Translations under genes and position numbers: made by a program
Shown here: piece by piece, positions 11,658 through 23,500 of the stretch
How the letters are laid out: every line of letters starts with the position of its first letter
Numbering within the stretch: position 1 is the stretch's first letter
The notes under the pieces: generated by a model
Told to the model about the DNA's origin: nothing
Seen by the model: the letters and a program-made list of their open reading frames with translations, nothing else
Databases searched by the model: none
Origin: Eucommia ulmoides
Lineage: Eukaryota; Streptophyta; Magnoliopsida; Garryales; Eucommiaceae
Assembly (NCBI GenBank): GCA_016647705.1
Contig: CM028330.1
Span: 53,246,897-53,310,896 of the forward strand
Reading direction: 5' to 3'
Length of the DNA: 64,000 nucleotides

Positions 11658-12107
11658 AATTGCTTTTTACCCCTCTCTATTTTAACTAATTATCATTTTG
11701 CCCTCTACTTTAAAAAATTACGCTTTACATATTTCTACATTTGAACGAAGAAACTAATTTTCTCCGTTTAAATTAACAGAATATGCTTAAAATTAGACAT
11801 AGTTAAATTTTTCATCTAATTTTTGTATGAAATAAATGAAATTACCCATTTGTCTTAATTTTTATTTAATTTTTTTTATCATAAAAATTATATGAAGATT
11901 AAAATAAAGAGACAATTTTGTCTATTTTTTCAAAATAAATGGATAGAAAATTTAATTCCATACGTTTTAAGTATGTTCATTTATTTTAAACAAAAGAAAA
12001 TTACTTTATCACTTTTTTCAAAAGTAGAAACATATAAAATGTAATTTTTTAAAATATCGGGTAAAAAAGTGATAATTAGATAAAGTAAGAGGGGTATAAG
12101 TCAATTT
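11658..12107. mobile_element. Foldback / MITE-like element
   Basis: The left end AATTGCTTTTTACCCCTC pairs with the reverse complement of the right end, AATTGACTTATACCCCTC. Inverted similarity continues for about 100 bases, including TAATTATCA and TTTAAAAAATTACG words. It is the same family as 6814-7736 but shorter. No coding content. Confidence 0.65.
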
Positions 12108-12787
12108 GCATCCCTTTAGATACTTTGCACCCACACAAGCATACACACACACACCACAAGGATATATATATATATATATTAATTATAAATAGGTATGGTA
12201 GAACACTAGGTCTCATGAAAGGAACAATGGGTATAAATATGGTCATAATTCCCCCCCCCCTCAACTTGTCTCTGATTTGTAGGACAAACTTTATATTATT
12301 CTTCTACTCATTTAAAGAATCACAACTTTTACATGACTTAAAAATGTACATTTTTCACTATTGAAATTTGTAATGACCACATTAAATAAAATTTTACATT
12401 TAAAAAATATCAGCCAAACGGGTACTAAACAATAACATTATAATTTACCCTAAATTTTTTTGAGATTTTCATTTTTAATACTAACATTTTCTCAAAGAAA
12501 AGTAGAATTAGTTTTATTCGTCCATCTCCTAACGATTTTTATAAATAAAAAAAATTGTTGTTCACATCTGATGATGAAGCATATTATAGGAGTGTAATAA
12601 GAGAGTGTTTATTTCGATGGAAAAATAAAGAAGAAAAATAGGTTGAAAAATGAAAAAAGAATATTTTGTATGGGAAAACTTGGAGTGAAAGGAAGACCGT
12701 TAAAAAAATGCACAATTTTCTAACCAATTTTTCATTCCCGCCAATCAGGAAAAAATTATAAGGCAAGATTCTTAAAAAAGACACTAA
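12108..12787. other. Gene-free AT-rich DNA
   Basis: Contains short CA, TA and C homopolymer tracts (12143-12178 and 12250-12259) and nothing coding. Confidence 0.55.
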
Positions 12788-13180
12788 GGTGGCGTTTGGT
12801 TAGTGTTTTTTTCTCTCTCTATTTCAAATAAATTGGGATGAGAATTTTATTTCTGTTCTGGAGTATTTTGCGAATAAAAACATGTTTGGTAATGCATATT
12901 ATCTTGAAAGTGTTTTTTTTTTTTTTTTTAATTCATGAGAATCGAAACAAGAAACACTTTTAGTTGCAACAACCATAAATTTTTTAATATATTTTTGTAA
13001 TATATGAAGGTAAAATAGTAAATTGGATAGGTAAATTATTTCCTTTTCCCTCCTTTTTCTTTTACTAACTCCTCTTTTTACATTTCTCCAAACAAATCCA
13101 CAATAGATAAAATAATTTTTCTTTCACAATTAAATAAAATTATCATTTATTTTTTTTGGATTTTATGAAGGAAATTTGGG
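12788..13180. mobile_element. Degenerate member of the GGTGGCGTTTGGTTAG element family
   Basis: It starts GGTGGCGTTTGGTTAGTG after TAA, then follows the same words as the element in intron 2 of host gene copy 1 (AAATTGGGATGAGA, AACATGTTTGGTAATG). It includes the Tourist-MITE-like stretch TTTTTGTAATATATGAAGG. The right end is not clearly identifiable. Confidence 0.5.
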
Positions 13181-14415
13181 CTTTTTATTGGGTTAGTTTT
13201 AGGCCCATGAATAGGTGAACAGCATTTAAATGGGCTAGTATTTCGATAATGGCCTCATACATAGGCCCATGATGGTAAGCCCAAGTAGTGGCTAATTTGG
13301 GCTTTATGGGCCTAACACATGTGTGAGGTTCATAAAGGGCTGGGCTCTTTTCAGATGATTATAGTGAGTGTTTTTATTGCCGTGGCTAATAAAAAACTCA
13401 TTATTAATTCATTCTTATATTTATATAACTATTTAAAAAAAAAAAAAATCAATTAACATATAGTAATTATTTGTTGTACAGTAATATTTACATTCTCCTT
13501 CATTATATTGCTGTTGACATTATTGCTATACAATAATATTTGCGTCCCCCATTTATTAAGTTGCTATTAATATTATTATTGGACAGTAACATTTGTATCC
13601 CCCATTAATTATGTTGTAATTGATGTATTAAGATAATATTTATGTGGGTTTATCTTAAATAATAAATATATAAGTGATATTTTCTCAATATGAGTTTGCA
13701 AGTGGTGATCTATTTTAATTTTAATGGTAAAAGTGGGGTTCTCTCTAATTTTTTTGGTGTGATTGGGCCGGGGACAGAGGGTTTGCAGGTCTGTAGGCCA
13801 TTGATGGTGGTGGGGTGGCTCCGTGAAGAAGAAGAAAAGAAAAAAAGAAAGAAAAAAGGAAAAGAATAAAAAAATAAAAAAGAAAAAAAGAAGAAAAAAG
13901 CTAAAAATAAACAAAAATAGGAATTTGTTAATTTACCCTTATTTTCCGTCTCATTTAACAACTAAATTAGATAAAAGGAGTAATTAAAATTGTGATTAAA
14001 AATACACAATTTAGAGTGAAATGTACAAATTTATTGGATAGTAAACAAACCGAAGAGCTGTACTTGAGTTGTTTGAACTAAAAAAAAATAAAGTAATAGT
14101 TACTCAAATTTTATTTATTCAAAATTTTTAAAATATTTCGAGTTAAGGTAGAAATGAAGACTCAAGCCCCCCTAATTTTTGAATTTTGCACTCCATTTTT
14201 ATATTTAAAAAAAAATAATAATTAAAATTCCTTAAAATTTCACATGTGCTCACTCTGATTTATATAAATTTTAGTAAATTCCCCTTTTTTTAATCCCCTG
14301 AATAATTTTTTAGATCCCCTGCTGAAACCAACCAAATTCAATATATCTTGTTTTTGCTCGACATTGTATTGAAAATATTAACGAGCTTCATGAGCTTGAA
14401 CTCAAAAATATAATA

Positions 14416-14455
<40 letters not shown>

Positions 14456-14547
14456 TTATTTATATATATATATATATTTATTTATTTATTTATTTACTTA
14501 TTTAAATATGTATACTACTCTGTGAGTCCCAAATTAATTGTCTCATA
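13181..14547. other. Gene-free DNA with purine tract and microsatellite
   Basis: A purine-rich stretch at about 13820-13910 (AAGAAAAAG words) and a TA/TTTA microsatellite at 14418-14495 stand out. Several GGCCCA/TGGGCC words occur at 13190-13340, but no gene follows them. No coding sequence is recognised. Confidence 0.55.
14418..14495. repeat. TA/TTTA microsatellite
   Basis: About 17 TA units, then TTTA units, TA units and more TTTA units, just left of the Tat 5' LTR. Confidence 0.95.
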
Positions 14548-14861
14548 TGGAAAAACTCCTGCTCGTAACTAACATAGGCATAGAGCCTTAATGAGTTGGA
14601 TTGAATCATAATTCCGATCCGAAGCAGATAGACCCAATGGGTTATCTGGGCCGAAGAAAAATAAGCTCAGTTGGGTATAGTCTTCGGTAGTCCTCTAAAC
14701 AAGACAAGCAGCCTCATGAAAAGGCCTATTAATGGGCAGATCAAAGCCCACGATGTTCAAGTCCATGGAATAACTAAGTCAACCTATCATGACTGCCTCC
14801 CCTACACTTGAAGAACATTATAAACTGAATTGACTGTAACGACCCATGTTTAATGGGGAAC
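14548..14861 (+). mobile_element. 5' LTR of the Tat element, first part
   Basis: It begins TGGAAAAACTCCTGCTCG and matches 45477-45629 almost throughout its first 150 bases, which identifies the two as LTRs of one element. It is broken at 14861 by the Athila insertion and resumes at 32512. Confidence 0.88.
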
Positions 14862-16226
14862 TGTTCGCGATATTTTCACGTTTGATTTTACTCACAAGTG
14901 CACGAGGTTAAGTTTTAATATAGTGGATCCTAAGATCGAGTGTCGTCCTCTGGGATTTGTCGAGCAATTAGTTAAATACTACAATTGACATAGCTTAATA
15001 TTATCTAGATGGTTCAAGAATTGTTTTGTGATTGCTTAATCGAAAACTAATTAAACCTAAAGAATTGATATTAATTCTATTAAAATGGATTACCTAGGGA
15101 TTAATTTCGTTCACTGATACATCTTTGATTTCGTTTAGTTTACATTTAAGGTATTCATCATATCCGACAATTTAGGTATCGAAAACTCGTTCACTACCTC
15201 TCCCGAGTGTTAAGTGAGCGAATATGTACTTCGTATCAACGTCGATATCCCTATCTAACGTCTAAACGAGCATATGAGTCTTGACCCAACCTCACAGATT
15301 GCACACGTTCTAATAATCTCCTGAAACATTAGACCGTCACATTATATTTAACCCTAGTTCGAATCCGGGGTTACCTTTCCCGAGTGTCAAACCCCGTATT
15401 CTCAAACCAACTATAATACCTTAACAAACATACCATGAATGTAATAAAACGGTAAACACAATCGAATAAAGATAAACAATCTTTAACGAAACATATATTC
15501 AATCAAACATGCATATATATGAACTAATCAATCCCTAAATAATATCTATTTAGCCAACCATGATCACAACCAAATATATATTAAAACAAGAGAATAACTT
15601 CATCATTCAAGATACAAAGTTAAGAAACAAAGATGAAAACGAAGATAGAATAGCAAATCTGAAGAGTGAGGTGTTCTACTTTCGCCAAAATCGTTCCAAA
15701 ATAATTTCCTCTCATTCCAAATGAGTTCTTCTCTTCTAGGTTTGAACTATGGCTATAGAATAAGTGTAAAAATGTGCCTAATGAAAGGTAGGAAGGGTGG
15801 ATACATAACTTGGCCTAAAATATCCTAAAAATATCAAAGACAATTGGTTGATTGATCGCTGCAGTGATGGTTTATCAGTGGGCATTCTGCCTTTTCATCG
15901 CTGCAGCGGTGGCTGGGTAGAATGCTACTGACCTTTCATCACTATAGCGATGAAGGCCATCGCTGCAGCAGTCAAGGGTCAGTAGCCCTTGACGCTGGCG
16001 CTGCAGCGATGGGGCTCACCGTTGTAGTGGTGAGACTGCAATTCTTGATCTTTGATCTTCTTCAACGTTTTTCCACCGATTTCCTATCGATTTACTTGAT
16101 TATCAACCGTTTATGTCCCTACACCTGATTTACATAAAAACGAATATAAACGATTTAAAACATTACAAAAACACTCGAAAACTACCAAATTCGGCTTGAA
16201 AATAGATAAGTATTTTCAACCTATCA
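14862..16226 (-). mobile_element. Athila 3' LTR (left on the displayed strand)
   Basis: It is collinear with 31148-32511 over its whole length with scattered substitutions. At 15850-16035 it holds six degenerate copies of a palindrome with consensus close to CATCGCTGCAGCGATG. Its inner edge on minus is preceded by a purine tract (GTTTGAGGGTATT). Confidence 0.93.
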
Positions 16227-16242
16227 AATACCCTCAAACTTG
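16227..16242 (-). promoter_or_regulatory. Polypurine tract of the Athila element
   Basis: On minus the bases before the 3' LTR read AAGTTTGAGGGTATT, immediately followed by TGATAGG of the LTR. This is the expected site for plus-strand priming. Confidence 0.6.
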
Positions 16243-18063
16243 AAATTTTGCTAGTTCTCGAGTAAAATACCCTAACACTGAAATAAACTATCACTACCAA
16301 TTAACTAACTTTAATACTAAAAACAAAAAAACATAAACGAACTAGAAGTAATGACATGCGAGTTCTAAATTCAACTAATAAACCAAAATATTTTTCCCTC
16401 AACGGCCCCCAATCAAATTAAGTTCAAGAATAAAACACACCATGTGGTGTTCTATAATTTCAACATTCAATATCAGTAAAGACCATTCTAGATCCATTCA
16501 AGTGTGTGTGTAAAAACTCAATTATACAACTATCCAAACAGCGAATTGGATTATTCACCAACAAAGATAATGACTTAAACCATAAAGGATTAGGATATCC
16601 ATATGTCAGATTGGGTTCCACTCTCCACTAATGTAGGCTTGGAAATTCAAAAAGATCAAAAGAACTTGGTTAAGTTTTTTTGGTAAATGGCCAATGGTAT
16701 ATTAGGAATAGAAAACAGGTAAACGTTATAACTCAATGCTACCCGAGGCACAATGCTTGACACTCAATCACACTCGTAACCCCAAAGATAAATTCGAAAT
16801 AACCTTGAACAAACATTTAAGAACATTGTATTCACTTGTAAAAAAAAACAAAAATAGAACTATATTTACATTTTTTTTTTTACAAAACCAAACCCCCAAA
16901 CTTATTTGATTTGTACAATTAAAGAGGAGTGGGAATACGATAGAAAAATGACAAGTGAGTGCTCTAATACCGAACCAATGAAAAGTTCGCCCAAAACCCA
17001 ACCGCTCCCTTCAAGTAGCATTTACAAATGCTCACTTGATTTTGACTCAAATTGTGCCTTAGGTTTAACGACATAGGTTTGGAAAAAGTTTTATTGGCCA
17101 GGACATTTGTTACGTGTTCAGAATTGAAACGGGTTATAGGTTTCGACAGGGTAACTAGGGATAAACATGTAACAAGGTAGGCTTCAAAGGTTCAAGCGAT
17201 CAAAATGAATGCTTACATCATGTCTCCTGAACTACCTCACCTAAGATTTCGTCTTAAGTTTCCCCAATCAAGTTCTAGATTCCTTAAAATTGTCATGAAC
17301 TTGCTAACGAATAATCGACATCAAATCGATTAAATAGCCATACAATGAGTCTACGTGATCGTGCAATTAGAATTCAAAATGACTTTTACCTAATCGAAAT
17401 GGCAAGCACACAGAACACACATGAATGAGCATTACCCCTGACCTCGATATACAACTAGGGGATAATTTCATCATCGAGTAATGGCCTAGAAGAACTCAAA
17501 AGCTCAACACACAATTACTACTTCATACATAAACACAATTATACCAAAACTATACACTAACATGCATACATTACACTAAATATTCACAACACCACAATTT
17601 ACTTCTAAACATGCATAAACAAAAACTACAAATTAACTTAAACTATAAAACGTTTAACAACTAAAACTACATATCCATAAAAATGTCTACAAACAAGAAA
17701 AACATACATACTTTAAAGCATACATAACAAAAGAAACAATAATATCCCAATACATAGCAAAAACATCCATCCTGCATAACAAAATAACATATACACCCCC
17801 CCAAACTTAAACTGGTCAGTGTCCACAATGACCCATCAGCATATAGTATGATGACAATAATGGGTTGCGAACACGTACCTGGGAGGTGAAACATGAAAGT
17901 CTCACGTATTACTTTCCATCTCAAGGTATGTCATCCCCACCGCCGTCGTGGTGGGATGGATTGTGTAGTGGTTGCAAAAGGTGTGTCGGGAATGGTGGCA
18001 TCGGCGGGTAGCCACTCATATCTTAGCCTGCTTGAACTCCGTAGTACCAGTGAGCCTGATACA
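16243..18063 (-). other. Athila 3' non-coding region
   Basis: This lies between the env-like ORF and the polypurine tract. No coding frame is convincing; small ORFs at 16768-17001 and 17667-17924 lack motifs. Confidence 0.55.
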
Positions 18064-19058
18064 TCATTTGATTAAGCTGGTCTTGGTACCTCCGGAATTC
18101 AGCGTTTTTATTTCGGATCTGATATTGCTCCTGGCGAATAGCGGTGGCATCAAGCCGAATGTGATTTTCTGGTAGACGAGAACCTTTGCACCTTGAGCCT
18201 CAGACGGCCCTACTTCTTTTTCATCCGTCCCCTGAACCTCGACACTCCAAATTTTTCTTATTGTCGCGAGATCTAGAGGTCTTTTGGGAAGGCACAAACT
18301 ATCGCCAAAGCTAGCCACACCTGTCTTCTTGAAAAGTTCGGTGAGAAGAGATGGGAAGGGCATATTGGTTATTGTGTTCTAGATTTCATACTGAATGGCC
18401 GAATTGACAAGGAACCCAACGTTCAATGGCTTGCCAATCTCAACAGTGTATAGCGTCAAAGCTTTGTCTTTGGAGACGTCGGACAAATGAGTTGTCAGGT
18501 GGAGGTTAGTGCATATGAAATGGAACCAAATCTTCAGAAATTGGTGCAGGTACTTGGATGGACAAATGGCAAGACCTGGCCTTGTATGCAACCATTCAAC
18601 ATTACCGGAATAAAGGGTCCTGATGACTGTTTATAGGTTTTCTTCCTCCGCTTCTTCATTTGAGTCTTCTTCTCGTTCCGGATGAACCATCCCTAGTAGC
18701 TCGTTTATTGTGTCCACATCAAACTTCACTGGATGAGTCCGGACCCTGGTCCGGTGATTCTCGGCTTCTACACAATTGGCATAGAATCCCGGACCAAAGC
18801 TATGTTGCTTGGGGCCGGTTGTCTACATAAACGTTGCCAACCTCGCACCCTTATTACATTTGCAATCTCAGTTGGAAGCTCATCCAATTCGTCAAAGGAG
18901 CACTCACAAATGCAACTATGCCTGTGCTCATACCGATTAAAATACTGCTCTGCTCGTTTTGAAATGAATCAACTTGAGTCAAAATTCGAGCTGGGATCGC
19001 CGGATCATGAATCAGATCCCTCACCTCTTTGATGTTTGGTAGTGGCTCTCTTCGGCAT
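18064..19058 (-). pseudogene. Athila env-position ORF (plant transposon-protein family), degraded
   Basis: On minus an ATG at 19058 opens MPKRATTKHQRGEG and continues through several frame changes and stops to 18064. Recognisable blocks are DELPTEIANVIRVRGW, RTHPVKFDVDTINELLGM, WFHFICTNLHLTTHLSDVSK, KPLNVGFLVNSAI and MPFPSLLTELFKKTGVASF. These match, from memory, the putative plant transposon protein family often annotated downstream of Athila integrases, at the place where other Athila members carry an env-like gene. Its role is unknown. No signal peptide or strong membrane segment is visible in what remains. A promoter-like stretch precedes it (19400-19750). Confidence 0.7.
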
Positions 19059-19399
19059 GGTTCCTATAAAATCAACATACAAAAATCGGCCACCATATCA
19101 CAACGGAACAACACAATTCAACAATTCGTCAAATTTTCAAGAACACCAACTATACTCAATGTGCACACACCAATCACAAGAATTCAACAAAATTTTCAAA
19201 AACTTGGCATCAAATCTTGAATCAAACAAACAAACCACCCCTAATCAAATTGTTTTTCACCAAAAATCGACCCAAATCCACAATGACATGAAAATCGCAA
19301 AAGGGGGTTCTAGGGTTTCACCTGAACAATCCAATATATCAACCAATCTTCACATTAACATGAAAATCACAAGTAGATTGCAATACACATGAGTAATGT

Positions 19400-19750
19400 A
19401 GGTTCAAAACAACTTGTTGAATTTTGAGTGCCCAATGGATTGAAATCGGATGAAATCACTCCTTGAAGCTCTAGCCCTAGAATATCAAATTTATGGTTTG
19501 AAATTCGATTTTGGTGGATTATTGAATGTGGAAATCTTAGTTTTTGAATATGAACAGACGGATTTGAGGTATTATATCGGTTTGGGAAGAAAAAATTGAG
19601 AGATTTTAGAGGTTAGGGTTTTTTAAAATGGCTATTTATGAAATGGCGCCCCTTTTATCTGAATAGGGGCGCCATCGCTGCAGCGATGGAAGCCCAGTGA
19701 GCTTTTTGATATTTCACCGCTGCAGGGGTTACAGGCCTGCAAATTTTGTT
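19400..19750 (-). promoter_or_regulatory. Possible internal promoter for the env-position ORF
   Basis: On minus this region reads like an LTR promoter. It has two GCTGCAGCG-type palindromes (about 19675-19690 and 19712-19726), an inverted GGGGCGCCAT pair, a TATA-like CATAAATAGCC near 19627-19637, then AAAACCCTAACCTC and a leader to the ATG at 19058. The palindrome is the one repeated in the element's LTRs. Promoter activity is inferred from the sequence only. Confidence 0.45.
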
Positions 19751-19989
19751 TGATTCTCTATATTTTTCTCAACTAGGCCTACTACCACTTGCTTCCACTC
19801 CAATATTTCATCGCTTTCATGATCGTATCACTTTCCCAAATATCCGAACTCCTCAATTCACTCTCAAATACGCTTCGAGACCATTTTGACCTCCAAAAGG
19901 TACTATATAATGAAAGATGGCAAAAACCATACCCTTGGGTTGTATATCAAAAAGAGCGCTTGATTTACCGTCCCTAGCTGGACTTAGCA

Positions 19990-21180
19990 AACTTCCGCAT
20001 TAGCCGTCAACGAGGGACATACTCTCTACAACTCGTTCTTCATTTCCAAAATAGTGCTTCATTCTGTCCCCATTGATTCAGAAAATTCGTCCGTTATCAC
20101 CTTCCAATTTGACGTAGCCGAATGGAAACACATGCTTGATCTGGAACGATTCGGACCATCTGGACTTCAATTTTTCGAGAAAGAGTCTTAGCCAAGAATT
20201 AAAAAGTAGGACTTGTTGTCCTGGGCTGAACTCTCTCCTGACTATGTTCTTATCATGCCATTTCTTCATTTTGTCTTTGTACAACTTGGCGTTCTCATGT
20301 GCTTCATTCTGAAATTCCTCCATCTCGTCGAGTTGGAAGAAATGTTGTTGACCCGACAACTTCTTTATCACCTAGTAGGCACGATGGTCTAATTCCACTG
20401 GCAAATGACACGCCTTCTCAAACACCAACTGATACGGTGACATTTTGATTGGTGTTTTGAACGCCGTGCGGTATGCCCATAGTGCATCATCTAACTTCAC
20501 CGCCTAGTCCTTATAGTTAGTGTGAACTGTCTTTTCCAGAATTTGCTTTATCTCTCGATTGGACACTTCGGCTTAGCCATTTGTTTGCGGATGGTATGAA
20601 AGAGCCACCTTATGCCGGACTCCATACTTTGTCAGTAAAGTATTGAATATTTTATTACAAAAGTGAGTCCCTTTATCATTGATAATGGCTCGAGGAGTCT
20701 CGAACCTTGTCATTATATTCTTTCGAAGGAATTTCAGAACCATCTTAGCATCGCTGGTTGGTGTTGCCATAGCCTCAACCCATTTGGACACGTAATCCAC
20801 CGCCAGTAAGATGTACTCCTGACCGAAGGATGGCAGAAATGGCCCTATGAAATCGATCCTCTACACATCAAAAAGCTCTAACTCAAGAATGAATGCCAGC
20901 GGTAACTTAGGCCGTCTGGAGATATTACCAACCCTTTGACATCGATCACAGGTTTTTACAAATGTATAAAAATCACGAAATAACGTTGGCCTGTAAAAAC
21001 CTGACTGAAGCACCTTAGCGGTTGTCCGTGTCGCTCCAAAATGCCCGCCACACGGTGATGAATGATAATAGTATAGAATACTAGCCATTTCATCTTTTAG
21101 AAAACATCTCCGAATAACTTGGTCAGCACATTTCTTGAACAACATTGGTTCATCCCACATATAATGTTTCGAATCGAATA
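19990..21180 (-). pseudogene. Athila integrase region of pol, degraded
   Basis: Reads leftward on minus. The zinc-binding domain (HSSPCGGHFG ... CDRCQRVGNISRR, 20880-21100) is followed by the catalytic core with D in MDYVSKWVEA, D in IINDKGTHF and E in AEVSNREIK, then a C-terminal piece (RREFSPGQQVLLFNS, about 20195-20245). Stop codons break it, including TAA where the family has Gln (NG-stop-AEV, near 20575) and TAG where it has Trp (RAY-stop, near 20370). Integrase joins the cDNA to chromosomal DNA; this copy cannot make a full protein. The C-terminus is taken as near 20078; what lies between it and the env-position region is non-coding. Confidence 0.88.
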
Positions 21181-22169
21181 GGAATATTTCCTCCTTTGGT
21201 TACTTGAAAGGTCCAGCAGCAACACCTTGCATGTTAGATAGTTTATGATATCCGCGAACCACGGAAGTTCAGTTTCAACATTGAATAATTGTTCATCCAG
21301 GAATACTTCCGTGATACAAGAATCATCACCAACATCTTCTTGCACAAGTCGGGAGAGATGATTGGCAACCACATTTTCACTTCTTTTTTTATCTCTAATT
21401 TCAGTATCAAATTTCTGGAGCAAGAGAATCCATCGGATTAGACGTGCCTTGGCGTAATTTTTCACAAATAAGTATTGGATAGTGACATGTTCTGTATAGA
21501 TGATCACTTTGGATCCTATAACATAGGACTGGAACTTATCACATGCAAAGACCACCGTCAACATCTCCTTCTCAGTGGTGGTGTAATTCTCTTGAGCGTC
21601 ATTCAACGTCTTGCTTGCATAGTATATAGATCGGAAGATCTTCTCCTTGTATTGGCCTAAAACTGCTCCAACCGCATAGTCGCTGGCATCACACATGATT
21701 TCAAAAGGCTCATTACAATCTGGAGTGACTATAATTGGAGCCGAGATCAACTTCTCCTTCATAGCATTGAATGCTTCCACACAAGCTTCATCAAAAGTGA
21801 ATGGGGCTTCTTTTTCAAGCAAATGACATAACGGCTTCATCATTTTAGAAAAATCCTTTATGAAACGCCGATAGAAGCCGACATGGCCTAAGAAACTCCA
21901 AACTTTCTTCACATTGATTGGTGGTTGAAGTTTCTCGATCGTCTCAATCTTTGTTCGGTCCACCTCAAGCCCCTTGGAAGAGACCCAATGGCCTAAGATA
22001 ATTTCCTCCTTGAACATGAAATGACAGTTTTCCCAATTTAGAACTAGATGATTCTTTTCACAACGGTTGAGAACAAGTGACAAATTGTATAGGCAATGGT
22101 CGACGGATGAACCAAAGATCGAGAAGTCATCCATGGAAACTTCCATTATGTCCTCCACCATATCCGAAA
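21181..22169 (-). pseudogene. Athila RT (3' part) and RNase H
   Basis: On minus this continues the reverse transcriptase after the MULE B insertion. The catalytic motif reads SMDD in place of the usual YMDD, followed by the thumb and connection ([33 protein letters not shown]) and RNase H ([42 protein letters not shown]). It is open from about 22160 to the 21200s. The 9 bases TATCCGAAA at 22161-22169 are repeated at 27741-27749 on the other side of MULE B. Confidence 0.92.
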
Positions 22170-22383
22170 GGGAAAAATACATTTTTGACCCTCTAACTAT
22201 GGACACATTTCTATGTGGTCCTTCTAAGTTTTATCGTTTCATTTTAAACCCTCTATGTACTAACTTGTATTTAAATGGTCCTTCCGTCAGAATTTCTGTC
22301 CAAAGTGGACGGAACTGTCTGCACGTGAGATGCACAAGCTTTTCTCAGGGGTATTATTGGCAGTTCATATTATACAAGGTTAA
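22170..22383 (+). repeat. MULE B left terminal inverted repeat
   Basis: Pairs base by base with 27527-27740 with only scattered mismatches, from GGGAAAAATAC to TATACAAGGTTAA. It contains an internal inverted pair, GTCCAAAGTGGAC. Confidence 0.95.
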
Positions 22384-23439
22384 CAAAAACAAAAAAAAAA
22401 AAAAAAAAAAAGAAAAAAGCAAGCGTCCGTAGCCTTTTCAATTCATAGGAAGAGACAACCATCCCATTCGTACTTAGACACTCCATCGTGAGATAAACTT
22501 CTTTCATTCTATCTCTTCACCATCGTCTTCTCAAAACTCAAAACTCAAAACCTAGGGTTTGCTTGAGCATTTGAAGGAGAAGTTGTAAATCACGCCATTT
22601 CAGCTCTCTCTCTCCGACAATCGGCAACATGCAAGGTATAAGACACGACGATGACGGAGGGCCAAATTACCGTAAGTGTTTCATGTTTTAATCTCTTTTA
22701 TCTTTCCTCTGTGTTTGATTTGTAGTTGATACGTTTTTGAAATGCATGCGTTATTTCTGTATTCTGCATTTTGGTATTTTTTTAGTGTGATAAAGGCACT
22801 GGTATCTTGTCTTCATACATTCCAACATTTTTGTCTTCACTTTTTGTCTTTGCTTGAATGGTAGTCCCTTGTCTGGTTGCATAAATTTTAGGGTTTTTAA
22901 TCTATTTTTTGTGGACTTTTTATGTATTCCCTTTTTTTGTCTTTGTTGGGTCTTTTAAGCTTTATTGCTTTAGTTAGTTATTTTTTTTTGTTTTTCGTTT
23001 CTGTTTTGTTAATGACAGCCCCAAACTCATCTTATTTCTCTGTCAAAGTTCACTACGGTGGTAGATTTGTAAACTCAAAATATGTTGGAGGGGAAATTTG
23101 CTACTTTGATAACTGGGATGAGGATAGAATATCATTGTTAGATGTTGAGGATATGGCAGAGGCCTTAGGGTACAATACTTCTAAATTTGAGGCTTTACTG
23201 TTTTATAAGATTCCCACCCTTCCTCTAAACAAAGGTCTGAAGATTCTTATCACTGACAATGATGTTCTTGACATGGTTAGGATTTTACCACCGAGTAGAG
23301 TAATAGAATTTTATTTTGAGGATAAGAGTAGTGAGCCCCAGTTTCAGAGTTAAGCAGGTTTAAATGATTTGACTGAACCTGTGCTTCCTCCTCTGCTTTT
23401 GACGCAGAGTCAACACAATTTTGACAATGATGGGCCTAA

Positions 23440-23500
23440 ATCAGGGGTTGAGGAAGGGGCTAAATCAGGGGTTGAGGAAGGGGCTAAATCAGGGGTTGGG
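23440..23500 (+). repeat. In-frame short repeat in the acidic linker
   Basis: A 24-base unit encoding KSGVEEGA is repeated about three times in the transposase linker, followed by D/E/S-rich coding sequence. Confidence 0.8.

Noticed and set aside
11990..12110. Inverted similarity considered as a transcription terminator hairpin
   Set aside because: It is one arm of a 450-base foldback element, and intrinsic terminators of that kind are not expected in a plant nuclear genome.
12076..12364. Overlapping ORFs on both strands
   Set aside because: Translations of CA/TA microsatellite and foldback sequence.
13609..13961. Phe/Leu-rich minus-strand ORFs that look like membrane segments
   Set aside because: They are translations of an A/G-rich simple tract, not a membrane protein.
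22922..23010. Hydrophobic N-terminal extension before the PB1-like domain of MULE B
   Set aside because: This is T-rich intron sequence; the acceptor at 23017-23018 and the upstream short exon explain the start better.
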